Positions 1 through 5,410 of a DNA stretch of 13,984 nucleotides are shown here, piece by piece. Within the stretch, counting starts at the first letter, position 1, and every line of letters starts with the position of its first letter. The notes under the pieces were generated by a model. It had not been told where the DNA came from and ran no database searches. It was given only the letters and a program-made list of their open reading frames with translations. This stretch comes from JBQCHF01 sp051953655 (GTDB lineage: Bacteria > Actinomycetota > Actinomycetes > Motilibacterales > Motilibacteraceae): contig JBQCIO010000025.1 in the NCBI GenBank assembly GCA_051953655.1, positions 1 to 13,984 of the forward strand, read 5' to 3'. A program made the translations under genes and the position numbers.

Positions 1-227
1 CCGCGGCGTTCGCACTCGTGCAGCAGGCACAGCAGCACCAGCATCAGCTGGTTCAGCACCGTCCCGACCAGGTGCAGCAGCGCCACCAGCTCGGAGGGCT
101 TCGCCACCGAGAAGTCCACCCGACCCGCGCCCGGCGCGACCACCGCCTCCACGGAATCGGCGACCCGCAGCAGCCCGACCGCCAGCGGGGAGGACCCCAC
201 CTCGCCACGGTCGAAGCTGTCTGCCAT
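1..227 (-). CDS. Unidentified protein, N-terminal fragment (runs off the left edge)
   Basis: An open frame of 75 complete codons begins at an ATG at 227-225 and continues past the window edge. It has no earlier in-frame start, because a TAG lies four codons upstream (239-237). The fragment starts MADSFDRGEV and includes the hydrophobic, helix-like stretch LVALLHLVGTVLNQLMLVLL followed by a Cys- and Arg-containing segment. I do not recognise the family with confidence. The helical pattern ending in an acidic/Arg-rich turn would suit the start of a DUF222/13E12-type HNH protein, which is common in actinobacteria and sometimes SOS-controlled, but that is a guess. Start choice is supported by a good -10 box ending 7 bases before the ATG, which implies a leaderless transcript; there is no Shine-Dalgarno sequence. 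Confidence 0.6.
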   Translation of the reverse strand, partial: MADSFDRGEVGSSPLAVGLLRVADSVEAVVAPGAGRVDFSVAKPSELVALLHLVGTVLNQLMLVLLCLLHECERR

Positions 228-256
228 GCACTGATTCTACCCGAACAGGCGTACGA
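227..256 (-). promoter_or_regulatory. Leaderless promoter with a LexA-box-like dyad for the left-edge gene
   Basis: On the minus strand a TAGAAT hexamer (239-234) matches the -10 consensus TANNNT and ends 7 bases before the ATG at 227, so transcription should begin at or beside the start codon. Directly upstream, 241-256 reads CCGAAC-AGGC-GTACGA. This differs by one base in each half from the Gram-positive/mycobacterial SOS box TCGAAC-N4-GTTCGA. It lies just upstream of the -10 box, where a repressor would block polymerase. No convincing -35 hexamer is visible. LexA control is inferred from the motif alone. Confidence 0.4.
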
Positions 257-529
257 AGACTAGGGTCGTCCACAGGAGAATGCGAGGCAGGACAACGACT
301 TCTCGGGCGTGGGCTCATTGGAGTGAGGGTGACCCTGGTTCACATAGAAGGACTCAGGGTCACCCTCACCCCAACCCACCGGCGGCCGGGCGGCAGACCC
401 GCCGCACGCGCGACGCCCTCCGTCAACAGCCGCTTTTCACCACGCCGCACAGGCGATCCTCGATCGCCGAGGGCAACCACGGTCATCTCCCCCTTGACGC
501 CTCCCCCACCCCTGCTAACGTACAACGAC
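228..529. other. Divergent intergenic region, 302 bases, no gene
   Basis: This stretch separates the left-edge gene from arsR and is bordered by both genes' promoters. Besides the LexA-like box and the arsR promoter it holds one long inverted repeat (323-369). The short frames that cross it on both strands lack a ribosome binding site and family resemblance, and the one on the plus strand is simply an upstream extension of the arsR frame. I see no RNA gene in it. Confidence 0.6.
323..369. repeat. 15-bp inverted repeat made of two AGGGTNACCCT palindromes
   Basis: The arms 323-337 (GTGAGGGTGACCCTG) and 355-369 (CAGGGTCACCCTCAC) are exact reverse complements with a 17-base spacer. Each arm itself contains a palindrome, AGGGTGACCCT (326-336) and AGGGTCACCCT (356-366), with starts 30 bp apart, close to three helical turns. 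This looks like a pair of operators on one DNA face, or a cooperative dimer-of-dimers site, rather than a terminator, since it lies between divergent genes. The cognate regulator is unknown and the motif is unlike the arsR dyad at 518-541. Confidence 0.55.
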
Positions 530-541
530 ATGGTTGTACGT
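494..541 (+). promoter_or_regulatory. arsR promoter and overlapping operator
   Basis: TTGACG (494-499) and TAACGT (516-521), 16 bases apart, form a good sigma-70-type promoter. A start 6-9 bases after the -10 box falls at or just before the ATG at 530, so the message is probably leaderless; no Shine-Dalgarno sequence is present. A perfect dyad, ACGTACAAC (518-526), N6, GTTGTACGT (533-541), covers the -10 box, the transcription start and the start codon. ArsR-family repressors typically bind such imperfect 12-2-12-like or ACAAC/GTTGT dyads at their own promoters, so autorepression is the natural reading. Confidence 0.65.
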
Positions 542-898
542 CAGCTCGACGACGACACCGTGGACCGGATCTTCCGGGCGCTCGCCGATGCCACCCGTCG
601 CGACATCCTGCGCCGCTGCCTCAGCGAGGAGGCATCGGTCTCGCAGCTGGCCATGGCGTACGACATGTCCTTCGCCGCCGTGCAGAAGCACGTCGCCGTG
701 CTGGAGGGGGCGGGGCTGGTGGCGAAGCACCCGCAGGGCCGCGAGCGCATCGTGTGCGGGCGCCCGGCAACCCTCGCCCAGGCACGAGACCTGCTCGCCC
801 GCTACGAGGAGCTCTGGCGCGCCCGCATCAGCCGGCTGGACGCACTGCTCGCCGAGGACGCACCCGCCACCAGCACCACCACCGACCCGCACACCTGA
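530..898 (+). CDS. ArsR-family transcriptional repressor (SRPBCC-partnered type)
   Basis: This 122-residue protein is a winged-helix ArsR/SmtB-type repressor. The opening IFRALADATRRDIL (residues 14-27) is the family signature, the recognition region is SVSQLAMAYDMSFAAVQKHVAVLE (from residue 37) split over the helix-turn-helix, and the tail WRARISRLDALL (about 96-107) is the dimer helix seen in the subgroup that pairs with SRPBCC/AHSA1 genes. The ELCVCDL metal-binding box is absent, so it is unlikely to sense arsenic or cadmium; the ligand is unknown. I chose the ATG at 530, not upstream in-frame codons, because the promoter -35 and -10 boxes lie upstream of it and the family motif starts soon after. 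The downstream SRPBCC gene begins 12 bases after the stop, so the two form an operon. Autoregulation is suggested by the dyad over the start codon. Confidence 0.9.
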   Translation: MVVRQLDDDTVDRIFRALADATRRDILRRCLSEEASVSQLAMAYDMSFAAVQKHVAVLEGAGLVAKHPQGRERIVCGRPATLAQARDLLARYEELWRARISRLDALLAEDAPATSTTTDPHT

Positions 899-910
899 CC
901 GGAGGCACTC

Positions 911-1885
911 ATGCCCGTCACGTCCGTGACGCGAGACCCCGAGGCGCTCACCCTCACCGTCGTCGCCGAGTTCCCGGTCGGCGTCCAGCGTCTGTGGGAC
1001 GCCTACATGGACCCGCGCCAGCTGGAGCGGTTCTCGGGCCCGCCGACCTACCCCGCCACGTTCACCCGCCACGACGCCGCGGCCGGTGGACGGTCCGCGT
1101 ACACGATGACCGGTCCGGAGGGCGACAGCCACGGCGGCTACTGGGAGTGGCTCGTCGTCGAGCCGCTGCGCGCCTTCGAGGTCCGCGACGGCTTCACGAC
1201 GCCGGACGGCGAGCCGGACGCGGGGATGCCGTCGATGCGGATGCAGTTCGTGTTCGAGGAGACGGAGAACGGATCGCGCGTCACGACCACCACGTTCTTC
1301 AACTCCACCGAGGAGCTGGAGAAGCTGCTCCAGATGGGCATGGACGAGGGAATGCGCCAGGCCATGGGACAGATGGACGACGTCCTCGCCGACCTGACCT
1401 CGTTCGCCGCCGGGCGCGCCACCGAGGCTCAGATCCTGTCCGACACCCAGGTCCGGGTCACGCGCGTCGTCCGCGGCAGCGTCGAGCAGGTGTGGCGCGC
1501 CCACCACGACGCCGACCTGATGAAGAAGTGGTTGCTCGGCCCCGAGGGCTGGTCGATGCCGGTCTGCGAGGTGGCGACGACGGTCGGCGAGAAGTACCGC
1601 TACGAGTGGGAGCGGGCCGACGGCGGGCAGGAACGCTTCGGCTTCGAGGGCGAGCTGCTCGAGTCGGTGCCGCCGCACAGGGCGGTGACGACCGAGCGGA
1701 TGATCGGCATGCCGGGCGAGGGCACCGTCAACGAGCTCACCCTCACCCCCGTCGCCGAGGGCACCCTGCTCTCGCTCGTCATCACCTACCCCGACGCGCA
1801 GACCCGCGACATGGTCCTCGGCACCGGCATGACCGGCGGGATGGAGACCAGCTATGCCAGGCTGGAGCAGGAGATCCTCGCCTGA
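911..1885 (+). CDS. Tandem SRPBCC (AHSA1/START-like) domain protein
   Basis: This 324-residue protein contains two SRPBCC domains of the activator-of-Hsp90 (AHSA1) type, about residues 8-165 and 180-322. Each opens with a beta strand and a helix bearing the family pattern (FPVGVQRLWDAYMDPRQLERF and VRGSVEQVWRAHHDADLMKKW, each within its domain) and closes with a Gly-Met-rich helix (GMDEGMRQAM; GMTGGMETSY). Single-domain members are about 140-160 residues, so this is a natural duplication or fusion. SRPBCC domains form a deep hydrophobic pocket; the ligand and any enzymatic role here are unknown. The start ATG has a clear GGAGG (901-905) five bases upstream. It is co-transcribed with the ArsR repressor, which is the usual partner for these proteins; the pair may sense and handle a small hydrophobic compound, which is inference. 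Confidence 0.88.
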   Translation: MPVTSVTRDPEALTLTVVAEFPVGVQRLWDAYMDPRQLERFSGPPTYPATFTRHDAAAGGRSAYTMTGPEGDSHGGYWEWLVVEPLRAFEVRDGFTTPDGEPDAGMPSMRMQFVFEETENGSRVTTTTFFNSTEELEKLLQMGMDEGMRQAMGQMDDVLADLTSFAAGRATEAQILSDTQVRVTRVVRGSVEQVWRAHHDADLMKKWLLGPEGWSMPVCEVATTVGEKYRYEWERADGGQERFGFEGELLESVPPHRAVTTERMIGMPGEGTVNELTLTPVAEGTLLSLVITYPDAQTRDMVLGTGMTGGMETSYARLEQEILA

Positions 1886-1922
1886 CAGCCGACACCCGAG
1901 GCGGCTGCGGCAGCTCGTCAGG
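1881..1922. terminator. Possible weak bidirectional terminator between convergent genes
   Basis: The gap between the SRPBCC stop (1885) and the Crp stop (1918) contains nested inverted repeats. CCTGAC (1881-1886) matches GTCAGG (1917-1922), and CAGCCG (1886-1891) matches CGGCTG (1902-1907) with a 10-base loop. The stem has an asymmetric bulge and no T-tract, so termination would be modest or Rho-assisted. The outer arms overlap both stop codons. Confidence 0.35.
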
Positions 1923-2646
1923 AGTCGGCGAAGCGGCGCAGGGCCTCCAGGTCGTCCAGACGAACCTGCGTCCCGTTCACCGTCGTCCAGCCGCGCCGGC
2001 AGAACTCGCCCAGGGCGCGGTTGAGCGACTGCCGGGTCGCCCCGACCCTGGCCGCGACGCCCGTCTGGTTCATGCCCAGCTCGCACACCGCGACGGCACC
2101 GTCCTTGGTCCGCGACTCGGTGACGAGCAGCTTGGCCAGGCGTCGCGGCACGTCGAGGAACACCAGGTCGGAGGCGACGCCGGTCACGTGCCGGACCGTG
2201 GCCGCCAGGCGCGCGGCAACGTGGAGCAGCGCCACGGGATGGTCGAGCAGGACCTCACGGACGTCGTCGGCCGGCACGGCGAGCAGCTCGGTGTGCTCGA
2301 GCGCGTCGACGGTGGCCGAGCGCGGCTCGGACGAGAGGACGGACACCTCACCGAGGCAGTCCCCGGGTCCCAGCACCCTGAGGACGAGGTCCTCGCCGTG
2401 CGCCGACGTCACGACCACACGAACCTTGCCCGCGCGGACGAGGTAGAGGCTCCCGGCAGGATCTCCTTGCAGGAAGAGCACTTCTCCGCTGCGCAGGTGC
2501 CTGGGCCGAGCGCGCCTGGCCAGCCGGTCCAGGGCCGCCTCGTCGAGCTCGCTGAACAGGTCGACGGCGCTGAGCTCGACCGCGGTCGCTGACACGAGCG
2601 CCACGGTACCCACCGGCACTGCGGGCACAGACCACTTCCCCGGCAT
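1918..2646 (-). CDS. Crp/Fnr-family transcriptional regulator
   Basis: This 242-residue protein has an N-terminal cyclic-nucleotide-binding domain (about residues 29-125) and a C-terminal winged helix-turn-helix (about 160-235). The phosphate-binding cassette LGEVSVLSSEPRSATVDA (99-115) retains the Glu (E100) and Arg (R109) that contact ribose and phosphate in cAMP-binding Crp proteins, with Ser after the Arg as in E. coli CRP. The recognition region QTGVAARVGATRQSLNRAL (from 194) matches Crp. The four-Cys iron-sulfur cluster of Fnr is absent. Start is uncertain: the ATG at 2646 has no clear Shine-Dalgarno sequence, whereas a GTG at 2628 follows GGGGA by 8 bases and a GTG at 2595 is closer to the domain. 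It lies 36 bases after the MFS-CNB gene and is the last gene of a minus-strand operon. It probably binds cAMP or a related nucleotide and regulates transcription; targets are unknown. Confidence 0.88.
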   Translation of the reverse strand: MPGKWSVPAVPVGTVALVSATAVELSAVDLFSELDEAALDRLARRARPRHLRSGEVLFLQGDPAGSLYLVRAGKVRVVVTSAHGEDLVLRVLGPGDCLGEVSVLSSEPRSATVDALEHTELLAVPADDVREVLLDHPVALLHVAARLAATVRHVTGVASDLVFLDVPRRLAKLLVTESRTKDGAVAVCELGMNQTGVAARVGATRQSLNRALGEFCRRGWTTVNGTQVRLDDLEALRRFADS

Positions 2647-2682
2647 TCCCGCGGAGCGACCGACGGGCCGCCCTTCCCGCTG

Positions 2683-4365
2683 TCAGTACCGGGTGCGGAG
2701 GCTCACGACCTCCTCGACGACGCGGGCCGACTCCGCGCTCCCGGTGACCGCCTCGAGGAACGGGGCTCGTTCCAGCGACAGCAGCACCGTCGGCTCGGTC
2801 GCCGTGACGGTGGCGGTGCGGGGCACGTCCCGCAGCAGGGCGATCTCGCCGAAGTAGTCCCCCGGACCCTCGTGCCGCACGAGCACCTCGCCGTGCGTCA
2901 CCCCCACCCGGCCGGAGCGGATCACGTAGAACCGGTCGCCCACGTCGCCCTGCGCCAGGATCACCGTGCCGGCCGGTACCTCCTCCCGGACGAGCCGGCG
3001 GGCAAGGCCATCGAGGACCGCGGGACCGAGCGGCGCGAAGATCGGCAGGGAGGACAGCAGATCGAGCTCGGGCGGCACCGTGAGGCGCCGGTCCACCCCC
3101 CGCGCGGCAGGAAGCAGGGCGATCGTGGGCAGGCCCACCACGAGGCTGACGACGGCGAGCGCCGTACGCAGACCTGGGCCGTCGATGAGGAAGGGCATCA
3201 CGGCGGCGCCCAGCGCCATCGTGGCGATGAGCGCACCCTCCAGCGCCCCGAACACGCGGCCGAGCACGCGGTCCGGCGTGAGTCGCTGCACCGCCGTGTA
3301 GAAGTTCACGTCGACGATCGGGTTGCCGAACCCCAGCAGCGCGACGGCGACGAACACGGTCAACGGCGACGGCCAGGCGACCACCAGGAGCAGTGGCAGC
3401 GACCAGAGCAGCACACCCTTGAGCAGGTCGGTCACCAGGCTCCCCCGGGAGGACCGGTAGATCGCCACGAAGCCGCCGACCAGCGCGCCCACCCCGAGCA
3501 CGGCGTCGACATACCCGACGCCGCGCGGACCGGAGGGGAGGACCTGCACGGCCAGCGCGACCGCGAAGACCGAGGACGCCCCGGCAACGACGGTCTGCGC
3601 GCAGACCAGTGTGGCGACCACTCGAAGATCCGGGCTCCCGGAGATCTCGCGGAAGCCGGCGAAGATGGTGGCCAGCCTGCCTTCGGCCGCACCGTCCTGG
3701 CCTGCCTCGCCGGTGGAACCCGTCGCCCGCACGGCGATCCCGGCGACCAGGGCGGCGGACCAGAGATAGCTCGCTGCGTTCAGCAGGAACACCGTCTCGA
3801 CGTTCGTCGCCGTGAGGAGCAGCGCCCCGAGGGCGGGCCCGACGAAGAACGCCATGCTCTCGATCGTGCTCGACACCCCGTTGGCGGCCGTCAGCTGCTC
3901 GGGGCGCTCGGCCAGGGAGGGCAGGAGCGCCGCCTGGGCCGGTCGGAAGACCGAGCCGAACAGCGAGGACACGGTGGCCAGGACGAACACCGGTGCGGCC
4001 GGCGTGCCGACCGCGATGCACACGGCGGAGCACGTGACCAGGGCTGCGCGCACCAGGTCGGCGGAGACCATCACCCGCTTGCGCGGCCATCGGTCGGCCA
4101 TCCCGGCGGCGAACGGAGCGGCGACGGCCATGACGATGAAGCGGACGGCGGCCCAGATGCCGACCGCCCGCGTGCCGCCGACCCCGTAGGCCCACACGGT
4201 CACGGCGGTCGCGTAGGCCCAGTCCCCCACCATGGATCCGGTCAGGGCGAGCTGTATCCGGCGCAGCGGCGGGTGCGCGAAGACCTCCCGCAAGGACTCA
4301 CGGGTCTCCCTCAGGGCGTCGCGCACGACGCCCGAGCCCTGCTCCGTCACCACGGCGGTCGACAC
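2683..4365 (-). CDS. MFS transporter fused to a C-terminal cyclic-nucleotide-binding domain
   Basis: This protein of about 560 residues joins a 12-TM-type major facilitator (about 30-420; motif A as GMADRWPRKRV near 88-98) of the EntS-like efflux class (MFS_3) to a CNB domain (about 438-545). The cassette FGEIALLRDVPRTATVTA (505-522) is textbook, with E507 and R516 in place and Thr after the Arg. The natural reading is a membrane exporter whose activity is gated or tuned by an intracellular cyclic nucleotide; the cargo is unknown. I start it at the GTG at 4365, not the GTG at 4371, because a perfect AGGAGGTG Shine-Dalgarno sequence covers the latter and sits 5 bases from the former. It follows the MBL gene by 78 bases and precedes crp by 36 bases, so the three are probably one operon. 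The CNB domain is distinct from that of the adjacent regulator and is not a frameshifted piece of it. Confidence 0.88.
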   Translation of the reverse strand: MSTAVVTEQGSGVVRDALRETRESLREVFAHPPLRRIQLALTGSMVGDWAYATAVTVWAYGVGGTRAVGIWAAVRFIVMAVAAPFAAGMADRWPRKRVMVSADLVRAALVTCSAVCIAVGTPAAPVFVLATVSSLFGSVFRPAQAALLPSLAERPEQLTAANGVSSTIESMAFFVGPALGALLLTATNVETVFLLNAASYLWSAALVAGIAVRATGSTGEAGQDGAAEGRLATIFAGFREISGSPDLRVVATLVCAQTVVAGASSVFAVALAVQVLPSGPRGVGYVDAVLGVGALVGGFVAIYRSSRGSLVTDLLKGVLLWSLPLLLVVAWPSPLTVFVAVALLGFGNPIVDVNFYTAVQRLTPDRVLGRVFGALEGALIATMALGAAVMPFLIDGPGLRTALAVVSLVVGLPTIALLPAARGVDRRLTVPPELDLLSSLPIFAPLGPAVLDGLARRLVREEVPAGTVILAQGDVGDRFYVIRSGRVGVTHGEVLVRHEGPGDYFGEIALLRDVPRTATVTATEPTVLLSLERAPFLEAVTGSAESARVVEEVVSLRTRY

Positions 4366-4378
4366 GAGCACCTCCTCC
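4366..4378 (-). promoter_or_regulatory. Shine-Dalgarno sequence that decides the MFS-CNB start
   Basis: Read on the minus strand, 4378-4366 is GGAGGAGGTGCTC. It contains AGGAGGTG, fully complementary to the 16S 3' end. Its AGGAGG core lies 5 bases before the GTG at 4365, while the GTG at 4371 is inside the site and so cannot be an efficient start. Confidence 0.7.
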
Positions 4379-4413
4379 GGTCGCTGCCGGAGTATCGGGT
4401 GCGTGGCGCGTCG

Positions 4414-4439
4414 GCGCTGTCACCTGCGCGACAGCGCAG
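4414..4439 (-). other. Intercistronic dyad with two alternative hairpins
   Basis: Between the MBL stop (4444) and the MFS-CNB start, GCGCTGTC (4414-4421) is complementary to GACAGCGC (4430-4437). An overlapping pair, CTGCGC (4424-4429) and GCGCAG (4434-4439), has a 4-base loop. The two share the segment 4434-4437, so they are mutually exclusive. This could be an attenuator, an mRNA processing or stability element that sets relative expression of the two genes, or simply GC-rich chance pairing. There is no T-tract. Confidence 0.35.
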
Positions 4440-4443
4440 TGCC

Positions 4444-5277
4444 TCAGAGGTGGAACACCCGTCCCTGACGGCCGGCCTCCACCGGCACGGTGGAGCACGA
4501 GAGGCTGCGGACGATGTCGTCGAGCTCGTCGTCCGTCCGCTCCGGGTCGTGGTGGAACAGCACCACCCGCTTCGCGCCGGCGGCCTGCGCCAGCTCCACC
4601 GCGTACTCGGCCGTGGCGTGCCCGAGGAAGGCGACGCCGGGGAACTGCGACCGCACGTGCTGGGCGTCGGTGATGAGCAGGTCGACGCCGGCCGCGAGGG
4701 TGAGCACCGCCTCGTGGAGCGGGCCGTCGCCGTGGCGACCGGCACCGAGGAAGCTCGGTGCGTGGTCGGTGATGTACGCCAGGGAGGCCGTCCCGTCCTC
4801 GATGCGGTAGCCGAAGGTCCTGCTGGCCTTGTGCGGGATCTCCAGCGCCGTGACCCGGAACCCCTCGACCTCGTGCACGCCCGGCTGCGTCCAGCCGAAC
4901 GACCAGCCGGCGCCCAGGCCCTCGAACTCGACGGGGAAGTAGGGGGGCACCATCATCCCGGTCAACGCCTTCTCCGCGGGACCGGCCTGCTCCGGCGCCA
5001 TCACCGAGACCCGAGCGCCGGGACGCAAGCCCGACGCGAAGAACGGCAAGCCCTGCCAGTGGTCCCAGTGGAGATGGCTGAGCAGGATGGTGCCGCTGAA
5101 CGGTCGCCCCCCGAGCAGGGCGGCGACCTGGCGCAGCCCGGAGCCGGCGTCGAGGAGCAGGGACGGAGGCGCATCTCCAGGCGCCACCGCGACGCACGAC
5201 GTGTGGCCGCCGTAGCGGTCGAACTCGGCGCCGGGAGCAGGGGCCGAGCCGCGCACACCGCAGAGCGTGACGCGCAC
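4444..5277 (-). CDS. Metallo-beta-lactamase-fold hydrolase (TaR3/PhnP-like)
   Basis: This 277-residue protein opens with VRVTLCGVRGSAPAPG and YGGHTSCV (residues 1-30), the hallmark of the RGS-x-P...YGGxTSC subgroup of MBL-fold proteins (COG1235/TaR3-like). The HxHxDH zinc motif is SHLHWDHWQG (68-73 core). Further probable ligands are H149 (EIPHK), D171 (YITDHAP) and H220 (FLGHAT), with HHDP near 242-245, so the dinuclear site looks complete. Relatives hydrolyse phosphodiesters, including cyclic nucleotide phosphates, so in this setting degradation of the cyclic nucleotide signal is attractive, but the substrate is unproven. I chose the GTG at 5277 because GGAGG lies 6 bases upstream and the family motif begins at residue 1; the frame stays open to 5328 but that extension is not needed. 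It is the first gene of the minus-strand operon and diverges from the cyclase. Confidence 0.85.
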   Translation of the reverse strand: MRVTLCGVRGSAPAPGAEFDRYGGHTSCVAVAPGDAPPSLLLDAGSGLRQVAALLGGRPFSGTILLSHLHWDHWQGLPFFASGLRPGARVSVMAPEQAGPAEKALTGMMVPPYFPVEFEGLGAGWSFGWTQPGVHEVEGFRVTALEIPHKASRTFGYRIEDGTASLAYITDHAPSFLGAGRHGDGPLHEAVLTLAAGVDLLITDAQHVRSQFPGVAFLGHATAEYAVELAQAAGAKRVVLFHHDPERTDDELDDIVRSLSCSTVPVEAGRQGRVFHL

Positions 5278-5410
5278 GTGCAGCCTCCTCGCCAGTACCC
5301 CTCGGCAGACGCGCGCAGATCCTGCCACAGCGAAGTGAGCGTTCGTCTGCAGAACCGGCGAGGTCGTCGATAGCGTCGGAAAACTACGGATCAGAGGGTG
5401 GGGCCCGGCG
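5278..5410. promoter_or_regulatory. Divergent promoter region between the MBL operon and the cyclase
   Basis: These 133 bases must carry the promoters of both the MBL-MFS-Crp operon and the cyclase gene. I see no confident -35/-10 pair in either direction. A 7-bp inverted repeat GCAGACG (5305-5311) / CGTCTGC (5344-5350) with a 32-base gap and an 8-bp palindrome TCTGCAGA (5346-5353) are the only dyads noted. No TGTGA-N6-TCACA Crp site is evident. A weak G-rich Shine-Dalgarno sequence (5394-5403) lies 7 bases before the cyclase ATG. Confidence 0.4.

Noticed and set aside
280..2592. A 770-codon open frame on the plus strand spanning the intergenic region, arsR, the SRPBCC gene and crp.
   Set aside because: It has an Arg/Pro/His-rich translation without family features, crosses three recognisable genes on both strands and is the usual out-of-frame product of high GC.
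1918..2646. Assignment of the Crp-family protein as an oxygen-sensing Fnr.
   Set aside because: Only scattered cysteines are present and the N-terminal cluster-binding set is absent, whereas the nucleotide-contacting Glu and Arg are kept.
2872..5373. An 833-codon open frame on the plus strand opposite the MFS-CNB and MBL genes.
   Set aside because: It spans two minus-strand genes and the gap between them and has shadow-type composition.
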